Shown here: piece after piece, positions 26,939-36,264 of the stretch
Numbering within the stretch: position 1 is the first letter of the stretch
Layout of the letters: every line of letters starts with the position of its first letter
Assembly (NCBI RefSeq): GCF_011303755.1
Contig: NZ_CP049885.1
Coordinates: 274,001-338,000 of the forward strand
DNA: 64,000 nt
Reading direction: 5' to 3'
From: Acidovorax sp. HDW3
GTDB taxonomy: Bacteria; Pseudomonadota; Gammaproteobacteria; Burkholderiales; Burkholderiaceae_C
Made by a program: the position numbers and the translations under genes
The notes under the pieces: generated by a model
Told to the model about the DNA's origin: nothing
The model's database searches: none
The model's input: the letters and a program-made list of their open reading frames with translations, nothing else

Positions 26939-27489
26939 ACCTGCAGGTCGTCAAAAGCAATTGGGTTCTTGTTGCCACCGCGCTGGTGTTGCTCGCGTCG
27001 ATCATTGGCGGGGGCGTTTATGTATATCAAAAGCACCAGTGGGCCACTGTCCGGCTAGCAGAACTCGAGCCTCGCTATGCGCGCTTGGCGGGTATCTTGG
27101 CTGCTGAATCCGGGCTTGAGCAGGCGAACCAGCAAGCCGACGCTATGCTGGGCGCTTACCTGTATCCAGCTGACAAAGTGCTCAATCAGGCCGGCAACGA
27201 AATGCAGCAGCAGGTGCGCGATGTGTTGTCCGCAGGTGGTTTGCGTGTGGGCAGTAGTCAGGTGCTGCCGCCGAAAGCGGACAGCACCAGCCTTGATCGT
27301 ATCCAGTTAACCATCAAGGCTGAAGGTGAATTGTTGGCCCTGCAAACGGCCATGATCGGCCTCAAGAGCATTAAACCGGCAGTTTTCGTCGACAGCCTGT
27401 CGGTAAGTGTGATGGGCGCCGCGCGCGTGGAAGTGCCGCAAAATCTTTCCATACAAATGGAGCTTTCTGCGTGGCGGGTACATCCATGA
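26935..27489 (+). CDS. gspM: Type II secretion protein GspM-like
   Basis: Bitopic inner-membrane protein of 184 residues: membrane segment about 10-28 (WVLVATALVLLASIIGGGVY), coiled region with LAELEPRYARLAGILAAESG, and a ferredoxin-like C-terminal domain (QVRDVLSAGGLRVGSSQVLP, LQTAMIGLKSIKPAVFVDSL). This is the GspM/PilO-like fold that pairs with GspL. It overlaps gspL at its start and the next gene at its end. Assignment rests on topology and position. Confidence 0.82.
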   Translation: MNLQVVKSNWVLVATALVLLASIIGGGVYVYQKHQWATVRLAELEPRYARLAGILAAESGLEQANQQADAMLGAYLYPADKVLNQAGNEMQQQVRDVLSAGGLRVGSSQVLPPKADSTSLDRIQLTIKAEGELLALQTAMIGLKSIKPAVFVDSLSVSVMGAARVEVPQNLSIQMELSAWRVHP

Positions 27490-28121
27490 GGCCGCATATG
27501 CTTCGGACGAGCTTACTATTGTTGGGTCTCGCACTACTGGTGATCCTGCTAACCCTATGGGTCGATACCCAGGGGAAGATACGCCATATCCATTGGGCGC
27601 AGCCTGAACCTAAGAGCCTGGACGTTGCAGGCCTGATTACGCCCCTGCCGGTGCGTAATTTTGAGCAGGGCCAGTTTCTTGAAACCTTGGACAGGCCTTT
27701 GTTTTCTCCATCGCGCCGCCCGCCACCGCCGCCACAGCCGTCCGCACCCCCAGAAGAAGCAGCCTCGCCCTTGACGGGTGTCCATATTTATGGAATTTAC
27801 GGCACAGGCAGCCAGGGCGGCGCAATCCTCGGCGTTGACGGCAAGAATCTTCGCCTTGCCGTGAATCAGGCCGTCAAAGGTTGGCAGCTCGTTTCCATTG
27901 ATGGCAATCGCCTGACATTCCGTCGTGGTACGCGTCAGCATGTGCTTGAACTCGTGCACTACATACCGCCCAAAGGTGCTAAGGTTACTAGCGTTGCGCC
28001 GGCACAGTCCGTGCCGCAAATTTCAGTACAGGCGCCTGCTCAGCCTGAGCAGCCGGTTGCGTCAACGCCACCCACGCCGGCATCCCCGCCGCAATACGGC
28101 GGAATTCAATCCCGAAAATGA
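27486..28121 (+). CDS. Type II secretion GspC-like protein lacking a PDZ domain
   Basis: A 211-residue protein with one N-terminal membrane segment (LLLLGLALLVILLTLWV), a Pro-rich linker (PPPPPQPSAPP, about 75-90), an HR-like beta domain (GVHIYGIYGTGSQGGAILGV, LVSIDGNRLTFRRGTRQHVL) and a Pro/Ala-rich tail. Membrane segment, linker, then a small beta domain is the layout of GspC, which docks the inner-membrane platform to the secretin, but a C-terminal PDZ or coiled coil is missing. Relatives are sometimes labelled GspN, so I leave the symbol empty. It overlaps gspM and directly precedes gspD. Confidence 0.75.
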   Translation: MRPHMLRTSLLLLGLALLVILLTLWVDTQGKIRHIHWAQPEPKSLDVAGLITPLPVRNFEQGQFLETLDRPLFSPSRRPPPPPQPSAPPEEAASPLTGVHIYGIYGTGSQGGAILGVDGKNLRLAVNQAVKGWQLVSIDGNRLTFRRGTRQHVLELVHYIPPKGAKVTSVAPAQSVPQISVQAPAQPEQPVASTPPTPASPPQYGGIQSRK

Positions 28122-28184
28122 TGGATTGCGTTGCAATCATGCGCTGCTGCATGCTCACCCGCAGTTGATAAAAGATTTAAAGTC

Positions 28185-30620
28185 ATGACATTCAAGCGAC
28201 CTGCCATCCCATTGGCCGTGCTGGCCCTAGCTGCCTGCGCCGCACCTGCCGACAAGTCGGCAACGCCGGCTGAGGCGTCACCGCCCCCGATTGTTGTCAA
28301 GGCCGCTCCCGAGCCGGCCCCTGCGCCGCAACAGCCTGCGAGCCCGGCTGCGGCGAAAGAGGGTGCAGTTGATACTGGTGTGCCAAACAAGCAGGAATCG
28401 CGGCTTGAACCCCGCATCATCAAGGGTGACGATCAGGTTATTGCGCCGCCTCGTAACGTGCCCAGCCTCGAAGGGCCTGCCAGCGCTTTCAAATTTGAAG
28501 ACGCCCCAATCAGTGAAGTCGTGCACGTGATGATGCGAGACATTTTGAAGGTGGGCTACGAGTTGCATCATCCTGTAGCCGGCTCTATTACGCTGGATAC
28601 TCGTGTTCCCGTCACACCTGATAATGCCGTCGCTATGCTGGAATCGGCCTTGTTGGCCAACGGGTTGATCCTGGTGCGCGATACGCGCGGCGTATTCCAT
28701 GTGGGCAAGCCCGATGTGCTGCGCAACATCGGCACTTCGGTGCGCCAGCCTTACAAGGGCGGTCTGCCCCCGGGTTATGGGGCCATCGTTGTGCCGCTGC
28801 AGTACATTGGCGCCTCGGAGATGGCAACGATTCTTAAGCCTCTGATGCCTACCGAGGCACTTGTGCGGGTAGACAACGTACGCAATCTTCTGGTGCTGGC
28901 GGGCACGCGCGTACAGGCTGAAGGCTGGCTTGATTTGGTCAACACCTTCGATGTGAACATGCTCAAGGGCATGTCGGTAGGTGTATTTCCCCTGAAACAC
29001 GCCAGCATCGCCGAAGTCGAAGCGGCTCTGCAATTACTTGGTTCGGCCAGTGGTGCTGGCTCAGCTGCTGGCGGTGCGCCGGCCGTTGCACGAACTGGCG
29101 CTGCGCAGCCAGCGGGTGCAGTCACCCCGGCACCGGCTGCCAGTCCTGTTGTCGCGATTGATGGCGATAGTTTTCCGCTGCGCGGCGCGCTGCGCATTCT
29201 GCCCATTGCGCGGATTAACAGCATCCTCGTGGTAACGCCGCGTGCTGCGTACTTGGAAGAGGCGCGTCGCTGGATTGAGAAATTGGATCAACCGAGCGAC
29301 AACGGTGCCGATCCACAACTGCACATTTACAAGGTGGAAAACGGCAATGCCAAACACCTTGCGGGCGTGCTTGCCGGTATCTTTGGCGGTACTGCGGCCG
29401 GCGGTACACAACCCACGGGTGTGGCACCTGGTCTCAACAGTGCGGCCAGCAATACCTTTGGCCAGTTCGGTAACAACTTTGGTGGGAATTGGGGTAACAA
29501 TTCCGGTGGCACTTTCGGGACTAGTGCTGGCAACTCCTTTGGTCGTCTGAACTCGGGGGGCGGTGGGCTCGCCTCGCAGAACCGCCAAGGCCTGGGTGGC
29601 ACCGCTGGATTCCCGGCTGGTACTACGGCCACCCCGATTGTCGCCAACATCGGTAGCGTCCGAGTTATGGCTGACGAACTCAATAACTCCATCCTCGTCT
29701 GGAGCACGCGCGCCGAATTTTTGAAGATCGAATCTACCCTCAAGCGCCTGGATCTACCGCCCACACAGGTGCTCATAGACGCCTCCATCATTGAAGTCAC
29801 CCTCAACGACAGCCTGCAATACGGCCTGCAATGGGCCTTTAGTGGCGGTACTGGCGGCGGGCGTACGGGCATTGGCCAGCTATCCACCGGCAGTAACAAC
29901 CCGAATAACAGCGGCAGCCTCAACGTCGCGGCGGGCAGTGGCTTTTCCTACTCACTCATCAACTCGGCGGGCAATGTGCGCGTTGTGCTCAACGCCTTGG
30001 CCAGCCAGGATTTGCTTAAGGTCATCTCTAGCCCTTCATTGATGGTGTTGGACAATCACACCGCCACTATGGCCGTGGGCGACCAAGTGCCAGTTCTCAC
30101 CAGCACTACCGACATTCTCACCACCACCGGCGCCGTCACCAGCACCGTGCAATACCGCGACACCGGCGTCAGCCTGGCGGTGACGCCCTCGGTGAACTCT
30201 GGCAACTTGGTCACTATGCAGATTGACCAGACCATGACCGATCAGTCAGCCAGTGTGGGCGCTAACAACCAGCCCATCTTCCTGCAGCGCCAGATTGGCA
30301 GCAAAGTCGCGGTGCGCAGCGGCGAGACCATCGTGCTCGGTGGCCTCATCAAGGACAATCGCACCTCGGGCAAGGCCGGCGTTCCGGTTCTCAAGGACGT
30401 CCCGTTGCTCGGCAACTTGTTTAGTAACACCAACGACACTGGCAAGCGCACCGAGCTGCTCGTTGTCATCACCCCCAAGGTGGTGCGTACCGACCCTGAG
30501 ATCCGCGAGGTCAGTGAAGAGTTACGAGATCGCCTCAAGGGTTTAGGCATCATTGAAATGCGTGATCGTGCCAAATCAACACCCGCTAGCTCGGCCCTCC
30601 AGCCCTCGCCACCGCAGTGA
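28185..30620 (+). CDS. gspD: Type II secretion secretin GspD
   Basis: Outer-membrane secretin of 811 residues forming the exit channel. It has a lipoprotein-like signal with LAVLALAAC, then a Pro/Ala-rich spacer, an N0 domain (FKFEDAPISEVVHVMMRDIL, about 100-170), N1-N3 domains (VPLQYIGASEMATILKPLMP; VFPLKHASIAEVEAALQLLG; YKVENGNAKHLAGVLAGIFG), interrupted by Ala- and Gly/Asn-rich inserts (about 285-325 and 420-480), and the C-terminal secretin domain with VGDQVPVLTSTT, QIGSKVAVRSGETIVLGGLI and VPVLKDVPLLGNLFSNTNDT. The chosen ATG gives the lipobox; the frame is open further upstream. It closes the gsp operon; gspO and a classical pilotin are not nearby. Confidence 0.94.
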   Translation: MTFKRPAIPLAVLALAACAAPADKSATPAEASPPPIVVKAAPEPAPAPQQPASPAAAKEGAVDTGVPNKQESRLEPRIIKGDDQVIAPPRNVPSLEGPASAFKFEDAPISEVVHVMMRDILKVGYELHHPVAGSITLDTRVPVTPDNAVAMLESALLANGLILVRDTRGVFHVGKPDVLRNIGTSVRQPYKGGLPPGYGAIVVPLQYIGASEMATILKPLMPTEALVRVDNVRNLLVLAGTRVQAEGWLDLVNTFDVNMLKGMSVGVFPLKHASIAEVEAALQLLGSASGAGSAAGGAPAVARTGAAQPAGAVTPAPAASPVVAIDGDSFPLRGALRILPIARINSILVVTPRAAYLEEARRWIEKLDQPSDNGADPQLHIYKVENGNAKHLAGVLAGIFGGTAAGGTQPTGVAPGLNSAASNTFGQFGNNFGGNWGNNSGGTFGTSAGNSFGRLNSGGGGLASQNRQGLGGTAGFPAGTTATPIVANIGSVRVMADELNNSILVWSTRAEFLKIESTLKRLDLPPTQVLIDASIIEVTLNDSLQYGLQWAFSGGTGGGRTGIGQLSTGSNNPNNSGSLNVAAGSGFSYSLINSAGNVRVVLNALASQDLLKVISSPSLMVLDNHTATMAVGDQVPVLTSTTDILTTTGAVTSTVQYRDTGVSLAVTPSVNSGNLVTMQIDQTMTDQSASVGANNQPIFLQRQIGSKVAVRSGETIVLGGLIKDNRTSGKAGVPVLKDVPLLGNLFSNTNDTGKRTELLVVITPKVVRTDPEIREVSEELRDRLKGLGIIEMRDRAKSTPASSALQPSPPQ

Positions 30621-30686
30621 GCCCTTCGTGGTTAAAGCTACCTTCTATGGTTAGCTAAATCATCATCCTTGACACAGAAGAAAACT

Positions 30687-31106
30687 ATGCCGATGAGCCT
30701 CCTTTCCTCTTCCGCGTTGCGCCTTATTGCAGCCCTTGCTGTCGGAACACTATTTGCTGGTTGCGCATCCTTCCAGCCTGCTACGCCAGAACAAGCCGTT
30801 ACTGCGCGTGCCGACCAACGTTGGAAGGCACTCATGGCGGCGGACTGGGCGAAAGCGCACACCTTCCTCACGCCAGCTTTCCGTACCACCATGCCGGTCG
30901 AGCGCTACCGGGAACGCTTCGTGGGCGTGCCGCGCTGGAAGAACGTCATCGTCCAATCTGCGAAATGCGAACCCGAAAAATGCACGGTCGTCGTGCGTAT
31001 CGAAGCACAGTACGGTGGACGCGCTGGTCTGGAGACCCTGAGCACGGACATGCCTGAAACCTGGCTGCAAGAAGACGGCCAGTGGTACAAGTACGAACCC
31101 ATGTGA
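30687..31106 (+). CDS. Small putative lipoprotein of unknown function
   Basis: A 139-residue protein with signal peptide and lipobox LFAGC, giving a mature protein of about 115 residues. Seen: ADQRWKALMAADWAKAHTFL near the start, reminiscent of NTF2-like folds, and two cysteines in AKCEPEKCTVVVRIEAQYGG that could form a disulfide. A TTG 18 bases upstream is in frame, but the ATG gives a normal signal peptide. It follows gspD by 66 bases in the same direction, so it may belong to the secretion operon, perhaps as a secretin-helper lipoprotein; that is speculation. Confidence 0.72.
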   Translation: MPMSLLSSSALRLIAALAVGTLFAGCASFQPATPEQAVTARADQRWKALMAADWAKAHTFLTPAFRTTMPVERYRERFVGVPRWKNVIVQSAKCEPEKCTVVVRIEAQYGGRAGLETLSTDMPETWLQEDGQWYKYEPM

Positions 31107-31171
31107 CGCCAGAAGAGGCCATCCCTCTTCTTCTTCAGCGGGGGCTATCGTGTGGCCGACAATGCCGCCTC

Positions 31172-33637
31172 ATGAGCTCCGTAACGACAAACCGCTGGCT
31201 TCTGTGCCTTGCGGCCCTCCTGGTATCCCTGATCTGCAACATGCCCACCATGGCGTCCGTCCTAGGCGGGCAGGGTATGGTGGACGCCGCCACCCTTGAT
31301 GCCGAACGGCGCGAGCTGACTGTTTTGGGCTGGATGGGTTCGGAACAGCCGCAGGTTTTCATCACCAATCTCAGGATTGCTCTGGCGGAACGCACCATCT
31401 ACCGTGGGCGCTGGCAAGGTGCACAGCGCCCCGATGTGGTTCAGGCGACACAGCGTCCGGACTGGTTGGAATCGGGGTTTCGAATTGTGGCACGCATACC
31501 CTGGGATATGCCGTCCGGTACTTATCCTGTGCGGGTTTTCGCCCATCTGGGTGATGGGAAGGAATTTGAGCTTCGTCATACCGAGGCGGTACGCACCGTC
31601 ACCATCGGCGATGCAAGCCCGTGGTTGCTGCCTGTTTGGGCCATCTTTGGGCTGCTCGCCCTGCCTGTCGGGGTGGTGTTGCTGCATCTGGCCCTACCTC
31701 AGCACACATCGGCCCGTCGCTGTTGCTCGCCTGGGGTGTTCGCCAGCACGGTCGCGTTGGCGTTTTGCGCACTCGTACTCAGCGGTACCACCGGCTCATC
31801 TTTGCCACTGTTACTCCAAAATGCGGGGCCCGTGGCCGCTGATGCACCTCTATGGATGGGGCAGGCACGCTCCGTGCGTAGCGACGAGTGGGAAGTCATC
31901 ACACCCATGGCCCTGAGTCAGCGGGCGCATCAGCCGCCCTATCCCGTCGAGAACCAGAACCTGGGTACCGGCGGGCACAACATGCTCGTTGTGGGCATGA
32001 GTGGTGTGCCTGTCGCCCATGTCAGTAGCTTGGCAAAGCCTGCTACCTGGGGGTTTTTCCTGTTGCCGCTGCCTCAGGCTCTGGCCTGGTACTGGTGGTT
32101 TCCCTTCTTCGGTTGTTTTGCTGTCCTCTGGCTCCTGTTGCAGAGGGCTGCTGCGATGGACTGGCGGGCTGCTGCCGCATGGTCAGCGGCCGTCGCGTAT
32201 TCGCCCTATAGCGTGGCATTCTCGGGCTGGCCCGCTTACCTGGTGTTTTTCGGTGCGGCCGGTGTGCTGTGCAGCATGTACATCTTGCAGACGGCCCATA
32301 GGCGATCCGCCGTGCTATGGGGCTGCGGTCTGGGCATCGCGTTCACCGGCTACGTCCTCATCCTGTACCCTGCTTGGCAGATTTCGGTCGGTTACCTGCT
32401 GGCTGCGTACCTGGCAGCCTGGGCCTGGAACAATAGACATACGCTTCAATGGGGCATTGCCCAATGCTTGGCGTGCGCAGCCGCCCTCGGGGGGAGCGCC
32501 GTGCTGCTCGGTGCGTGGTGGCATGGCGCCGCACCAGCCGTGCACGCTATACAGGCCACCATTTACCCCGGTCAGCGCAGCACCAGCGTGGGCGGCGACA
32601 TAGACCCCTGGTACATGATCAAGGGCCTGCTGAGCACCAGCACCATGTACCAGACGCCGGTGCTTATGGACGCCAGCGACGCCGGCGCCATTATCTGCCT
32701 GCTTATCGCGCTGCTTGCCTGCGTGGCCTTGCACTGGTGGCAGCGTAAGCGTACCGACGCTATCACTCTGGCCCTGGCGAGTTATCTGACCTTCCTTATG
32801 TACTACCTGTACGTTGGCCTGCCCGAGCCGCTGGCCCGCATCAGCCAGTGGGGCCGCGCCACCAGCTATCGCATGGATCTTGCATTGGGGCTGGCGCAGG
32901 TTCTGCTGCTGGCCACCCTGTGGCGTGCAGCCTATACGGGCTCGCGTTGGTTGGGCATGGTTGCCGCCGCGTTGAGTTTTGCAGCCGTGGCTTGGTGCTA
33001 TCAAGCACTGCCCGCCCTCATTGCTGACGCACTGTCGCCCGCCTTCCTGTGGCTATCGGCCCTGGCATGGGGTTGGGCCGCCTACTGGCTGACTGCGGGA
33101 CGTTTCCCCGTAGCGACGGCGCTGCTCACTGTGTGGACGCTGGCCACCGCCATCCCCTTTCACCCTATGGTAAGGGCCCCCCAGCGCCCCATCTTGACTC
33201 CCGCAATCGCAGGCCAGATAGCGGCAGATGACCGGGTCGCCGTCATCGGCCAGCGTCGCTGGTCGCTGCTGTTGCCCGCTGCCGGTGTAGCCGTCGTTAA
33301 TAGCGTGCACTATCACCCGCCGCAGGCGCTATGGCGGCAACTCGACCCTGAAGGCCGCGATGCCACCATTCACAACCGCTATCAGCGCCTGTTGCTGCGC
33401 CTGCAAAGCCAGCCGGCCCATGCTCGACCGTTCGCGCTTGAAACCCCACGCCTGGACGAAGTGGTGTTATCACTCGATCCCGCCCGATTCCCATTTGAAA
33501 CCCTGCAGGCCAGTTTGGTTCTGGCCCCGCTGGGCGATATGCCTGCTTTGCAGGCGAACCCCGGCCTCACGGCGGTGGCCAGTGGGGCGGATTGGGTGCT
33601 GATGCGAGTCACCCCGGCGGCGCCAGGAAGCAGATGA
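31172..33637 (+). CDS. Large polytopic membrane protein, GT-C-like, with periplasmic Ig-like module (paralog of 33703-36264)
   Basis: An 821-residue protein. Seen: N-terminal signal or anchor (RWLLCLAALLVSLI), a periplasmic beta module at about 30-140 with LTVLGWMGSE, QRPDVVQ and ESGFRIVARI, a hydrophobic segment, then the motif VRSDEWEVITPMA and about ten further membrane segments, with IYPGQRSTSVGGD in a middle loop and a periplasmic tail containing VVNSVHYHPPQALW. The convergent neighbour shares all of these. Acidic RSDEW in an early outside loop plus many helices fits a GT-C glycosyltransferase using a lipid-linked sugar, but this is inference. The start is chosen at an ATG giving a signal-like N-terminus; the frame is open 90 bases upstream. 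Confidence 0.7.
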   Translation: MSSVTTNRWLLCLAALLVSLICNMPTMASVLGGQGMVDAATLDAERRELTVLGWMGSEQPQVFITNLRIALAERTIYRGRWQGAQRPDVVQATQRPDWLESGFRIVARIPWDMPSGTYPVRVFAHLGDGKEFELRHTEAVRTVTIGDASPWLLPVWAIFGLLALPVGVVLLHLALPQHTSARRCCSPGVFASTVALAFCALVLSGTTGSSLPLLLQNAGPVAADAPLWMGQARSVRSDEWEVITPMALSQRAHQPPYPVENQNLGTGGHNMLVVGMSGVPVAHVSSLAKPATWGFFLLPLPQALAWYWWFPFFGCFAVLWLLLQRAAAMDWRAAAAWSAAVAYSPYSVAFSGWPAYLVFFGAAGVLCSMYILQTAHRRSAVLWGCGLGIAFTGYVLILYPAWQISVGYLLAAYLAAWAWNNRHTLQWGIAQCLACAAALGGSAVLLGAWWHGAAPAVHAIQATIYPGQRSTSVGGDIDPWYMIKGLLSTSTMYQTPVLMDASDAGAIICLLIALLACVALHWWQRKRTDAITLALASYLTFLMYYLYVGLPEPLARISQWGRATSYRMDLALGLAQVLLLATLWRAAYTGSRWLGMVAAALSFAAVAWCYQALPALIADALSPAFLWLSALAWGWAAYWLTAGRFPVATALLTVWTLATAIPFHPMVRAPQRPILTPAIAGQIAADDRVAVIGQRRWSLLLPAAGVAVVNSVHYHPPQALWRQLDPEGRDATIHNRYQRLLLRLQSQPAHARPFALETPRLDEVVLSLDPARFPFETLQASLVLAPLGDMPALQANPGLTAVASGADWVLMRVTPAAPGSR

Positions 33638-33639
33638 AA

Positions 33640-33693
33640 ATTGCCTGTAAGGCTTGTATAGCAAGCGTAGACAGCTATCAAATATGAATTTTT
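33640..33693 (-). repeat. Dispersed palindromic repeat, copy E between convergent genes
   Basis: On the minus strand: TATTTGATAGCTGTCTACGC, then TTGCTATACAAGCC and a TACAGGCAATTTTC tail. GCTTG and CAAGC pair around a 5-base loop (33652-33666), and a T-rich stretch follows on the plus strand at 33688-33693. It fills the gap between two convergent paralogous genes and could serve as their shared terminator. Confidence 0.65.
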
Positions 33694-33702
33694 TCGCCGC
33701 CC

Positions 33703-36264
33703 TCAGCGCACCGCAAACCATGTGAAGCCCGCGTGCGAGCCCAGCTCTTGTAGGCCAGGGTTACCGCGCAACAGCCCTGCCGATTCTTCTTGCGCAGTCA
33801 CGCGGCTTGCGCCTGTGCTTGTAAAGTCAAAGCGCAAGGCGTCAATGGTGACTCGCACAAAATCCATGTTTCCTTGCGCCTTGAACGGAGCCTCGTCCGG
33901 GGGGTGTTTGCCTACCGTAAAAATCAGATGCTGGTAACGGTTCACTTCGCTCCAATCTTTTTGCGTCAGGCCCATGCGTTGCCACAGCTGCGGGTGTGGG
34001 TAGTACAAGACGCTGTTCACCACCGGCACCCCGGCGGCTACCAGCGTCACGGCCGCCTTGGCGTCGTCGCTGATGACTAGCGTACGCTGCAGCCGGCCCT
34101 GGTCTGCTGCCAGGGCAGTCACGCCGGGCGCCAGCTGCATCGAATGCGGCGCCAGTGACCAGGGGTTGAAGCCCAGCGTTGCCACTAGGTTCAGCAGCAG
34201 TAGCAGCCCAGCCGCAGGCCGCATACGCCCGTGCATCACCCACCATGCGCTATAGCCTATCGCCAGTGCGATGGCCCAGTGCAAGGGTGCGCTGTCGACC
34301 GGCAGCAAGCCCCGGGGCATCCAGCTGAATTCCAGGGCCACTAGGCCTGCGCTGGACAGGGCTATGCCAGCGTACCCCAGCCGGCGCAGCAGCACGCGCC
34401 GAGGTGACGAATCTGTTGGCGCGGCTGGCCTATCCATCCACAGCAGCGCGAACAGGGCCGTGCAGGTCAGGCCCAGAGCCAGATCCAGCCGAATCGACGG
34501 CACATAGCTCCACAGCGTGGACTGGGCCAGCCACAGCGGCACCCCGGCAAAACGAAACACCAGCCAGAACAAGACAAACACCATGCAGGCCCGCAGCGTC
34601 CAGCGGTGACGCTGTGGCCGCACACTGCGCCACAACCCCAGCAGCAGCAATGGCAAGGGCAGCAGGATGTAGGAGCTCATCTCGCTCTCGTTCACATTCA
34701 CCGAAGGCGTGAGGATCTGTGCGTCTGTTCCCAGCCCAAAGGTCAGCGTCTCGGTATTCAGGTAGCCGCGCAACGTCCACCAAGGCGCGCCGGTAATCTC
34801 TGCCCCTTGCAGGGCTGTGCGGGCGCCGGGGTAGACCGTGGCCCGCATACGTGCGATAGCGTCACTGGTATCCAGCCACCAGCTGGCCAGCAAGGCCGTT
34901 GCCACGGCCAGCATCAGCGCTAACGCGAGCCACTGCGGCGTGCGCCACTGCAATTGGGCACGGTGATCCAGCACCCAGCCCAGCGTCAGCAAGGTCATGC
35001 ATGTGCCCACCGTGATCTGCCAGGGCGGGTATAGCACCAGCACCCAACCCGCCAGCAAAAAACCCATCGCCGTACCCAGCGCTAGCGCTCGCCCGGTCTT
35101 GTTGCTCTGCAGCAGCGCTGCCAGGGCAACGAACAGCGCCACGGGAAAGAAGGAGGCATACAGCGGCCACAGCGACCAGCCCGCCGCGTAGGGCGCAACG
35201 CAGAACGTCACCGCCAGTGCCAGGTTGAACCCTGGTCGGCCCGGCAGCAGCAGGGCCAGCGCCCGCCACAGCGCCAGCAGACAGGCAAAAAATGGCAGCT
35301 GCCAGTGCCAAGCCATGGCTTGCGACAAGGGCAGGAAAAAATACCCCCAGGTTGCCGGGCGCGCCAACGCTGCCCACTGTGCAATGGGTACGCCCGTCAT
35401 CCCGATCACGCCCATGTTCTGCCCCTCGGGGCCCAGATTGGCATTGACCACCGGGAAGGGCGGCAGGTGGTTCCACTGTGCAAGCACATTCGTGGTCAGA
35501 ATGGCCCACTCGTCGGATCGGATGTAGCGCGGTGCAAACATATGCAAGGCATTTGCCTGGAATTGCACCAGCCCCCCTTCAATCCCCTGGGCCAGTAATT
35601 GCCATGAGCTGCCCGTAACGCCCAGAGCCACCAGCAGCACGAACAGTGCCACCAGCGCGGCCGCCGTCCGCTGCGTGTGGCGTGCCACGGCCGCACCCAG
35701 ACGCTCGCCCCAGGAAACCGTCTGGGGCATCCAGGCGAACGCAATCCAGACCACCACCAGAACCAGCAGCATCCAGTGGCGTGTCGGTGTGACAGCTGCC
35801 TGCACGCGCACCTGGCCCGCCTGGGCTGTGGGCAGCAGCAGCTGTGTGCCATCGGGCCATACGGCGGTCACCGCCACCGGGTAAACACCCTCGGACCAAT
35901 CCGTCGGCAAGGGTAATGAGGCTGCAAAACCTGCTTGTCCAACCGAAGGCCCCAAGGCTGCGCGTACGTCGACGCGGTTTGTGCGGGTCAGTACGTCCAC
36001 AGCGTAGCGCTGGTTGCCCACCACTACCTGCAGGTCGGCTGCAGGCTGTCCGCTTGCGATATCCCAGGCCCAGCCCTGCACCTGCAAGCGTTGTGTTGCC
36101 GGCATATAGGCCAGTGCATCCACATGGCCGACTGGTTCGACTGTAACAACCTCGGCCGCGCCGGCCGTACGTCCATGTAGTGCCAAGGCTAACAGTGCCA
36201 CACACGCCAGCCAGTGCAGGACAAGCGGCAACCGCCGTGGGCGTACGCTGGCCCGGCGCATCAT
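33703..36264 (-). CDS. Large polytopic membrane protein, GT-C-like, with periplasmic Ig-like module (paralog of 31172-33637)
   Basis: An 853-residue protein with a signal-like N-terminus (VLHWLACVALLALALHGRTA), a beta module at about 50-150 (VQGWAWDIASGQ, TNRVDVRAALG, AGFAASLPLP, PDGTQLLLP), then YIRSDEWAILTTNV, ten or so membrane segments, VYPGARTALQG in a middle loop, and a periplasmic C-terminal domain with VVNSVLYYPHPQLW. It aligns along its whole length with the convergent gene at 31172-33637. A GT-C transferase role is inferred from topology and the glycan neighbours. Its start overlaps the stop of the acyltransferase gene upstream (TGATG), so it belongs to the wzm-wzt transcript. Confidence 0.7.
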   Translation of the reverse strand: MMRRASVRPRRLPLVLHWLACVALLALALHGRTAGAAEVVTVEPVGHVDALAYMPATQRLQVQGWAWDIASGQPAADLQVVVGNQRYAVDVLTRTNRVDVRAALGPSVGQAGFAASLPLPTDWSEGVYPVAVTAVWPDGTQLLLPTAQAGQVRVQAAVTPTRHWMLLVLVVVWIAFAWMPQTVSWGERLGAAVARHTQRTAAALVALFVLLVALGVTGSSWQLLAQGIEGGLVQFQANALHMFAPRYIRSDEWAILTTNVLAQWNHLPPFPVVNANLGPEGQNMGVIGMTGVPIAQWAALARPATWGYFFLPLSQAMAWHWQLPFFACLLALWRALALLLPGRPGFNLALAVTFCVAPYAAGWSLWPLYASFFPVALFVALAALLQSNKTGRALALGTAMGFLLAGWVLVLYPPWQITVGTCMTLLTLGWVLDHRAQLQWRTPQWLALALMLAVATALLASWWLDTSDAIARMRATVYPGARTALQGAEITGAPWWTLRGYLNTETLTFGLGTDAQILTPSVNVNESEMSSYILLPLPLLLLGLWRSVRPQRHRWTLRACMVFVLFWLVFRFAGVPLWLAQSTLWSYVPSIRLDLALGLTCTALFALLWMDRPAAPTDSSPRRVLLRRLGYAGIALSSAGLVALEFSWMPRGLLPVDSAPLHWAIALAIGYSAWWVMHGRMRPAAGLLLLLNLVATLGFNPWSLAPHSMQLAPGVTALAADQGRLQRTLVISDDAKAAVTLVAAGVPVVNSVLYYPHPQLWQRMGLTQKDWSEVNRYQHLIFTVGKHPPDEAPFKAQGNMDFVRVTIDALRFDFTSTGASRVTAQEESAGLLRGNPGLQELGSHAGFTWFAVR

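Noticed and set aside
29440-29640. Frameshift or foreign insert in gspD
   Set aside because: The Gly/Asn-rich stretch stays in frame and lies between N-domains, where secretins often carry low-complexity loops.
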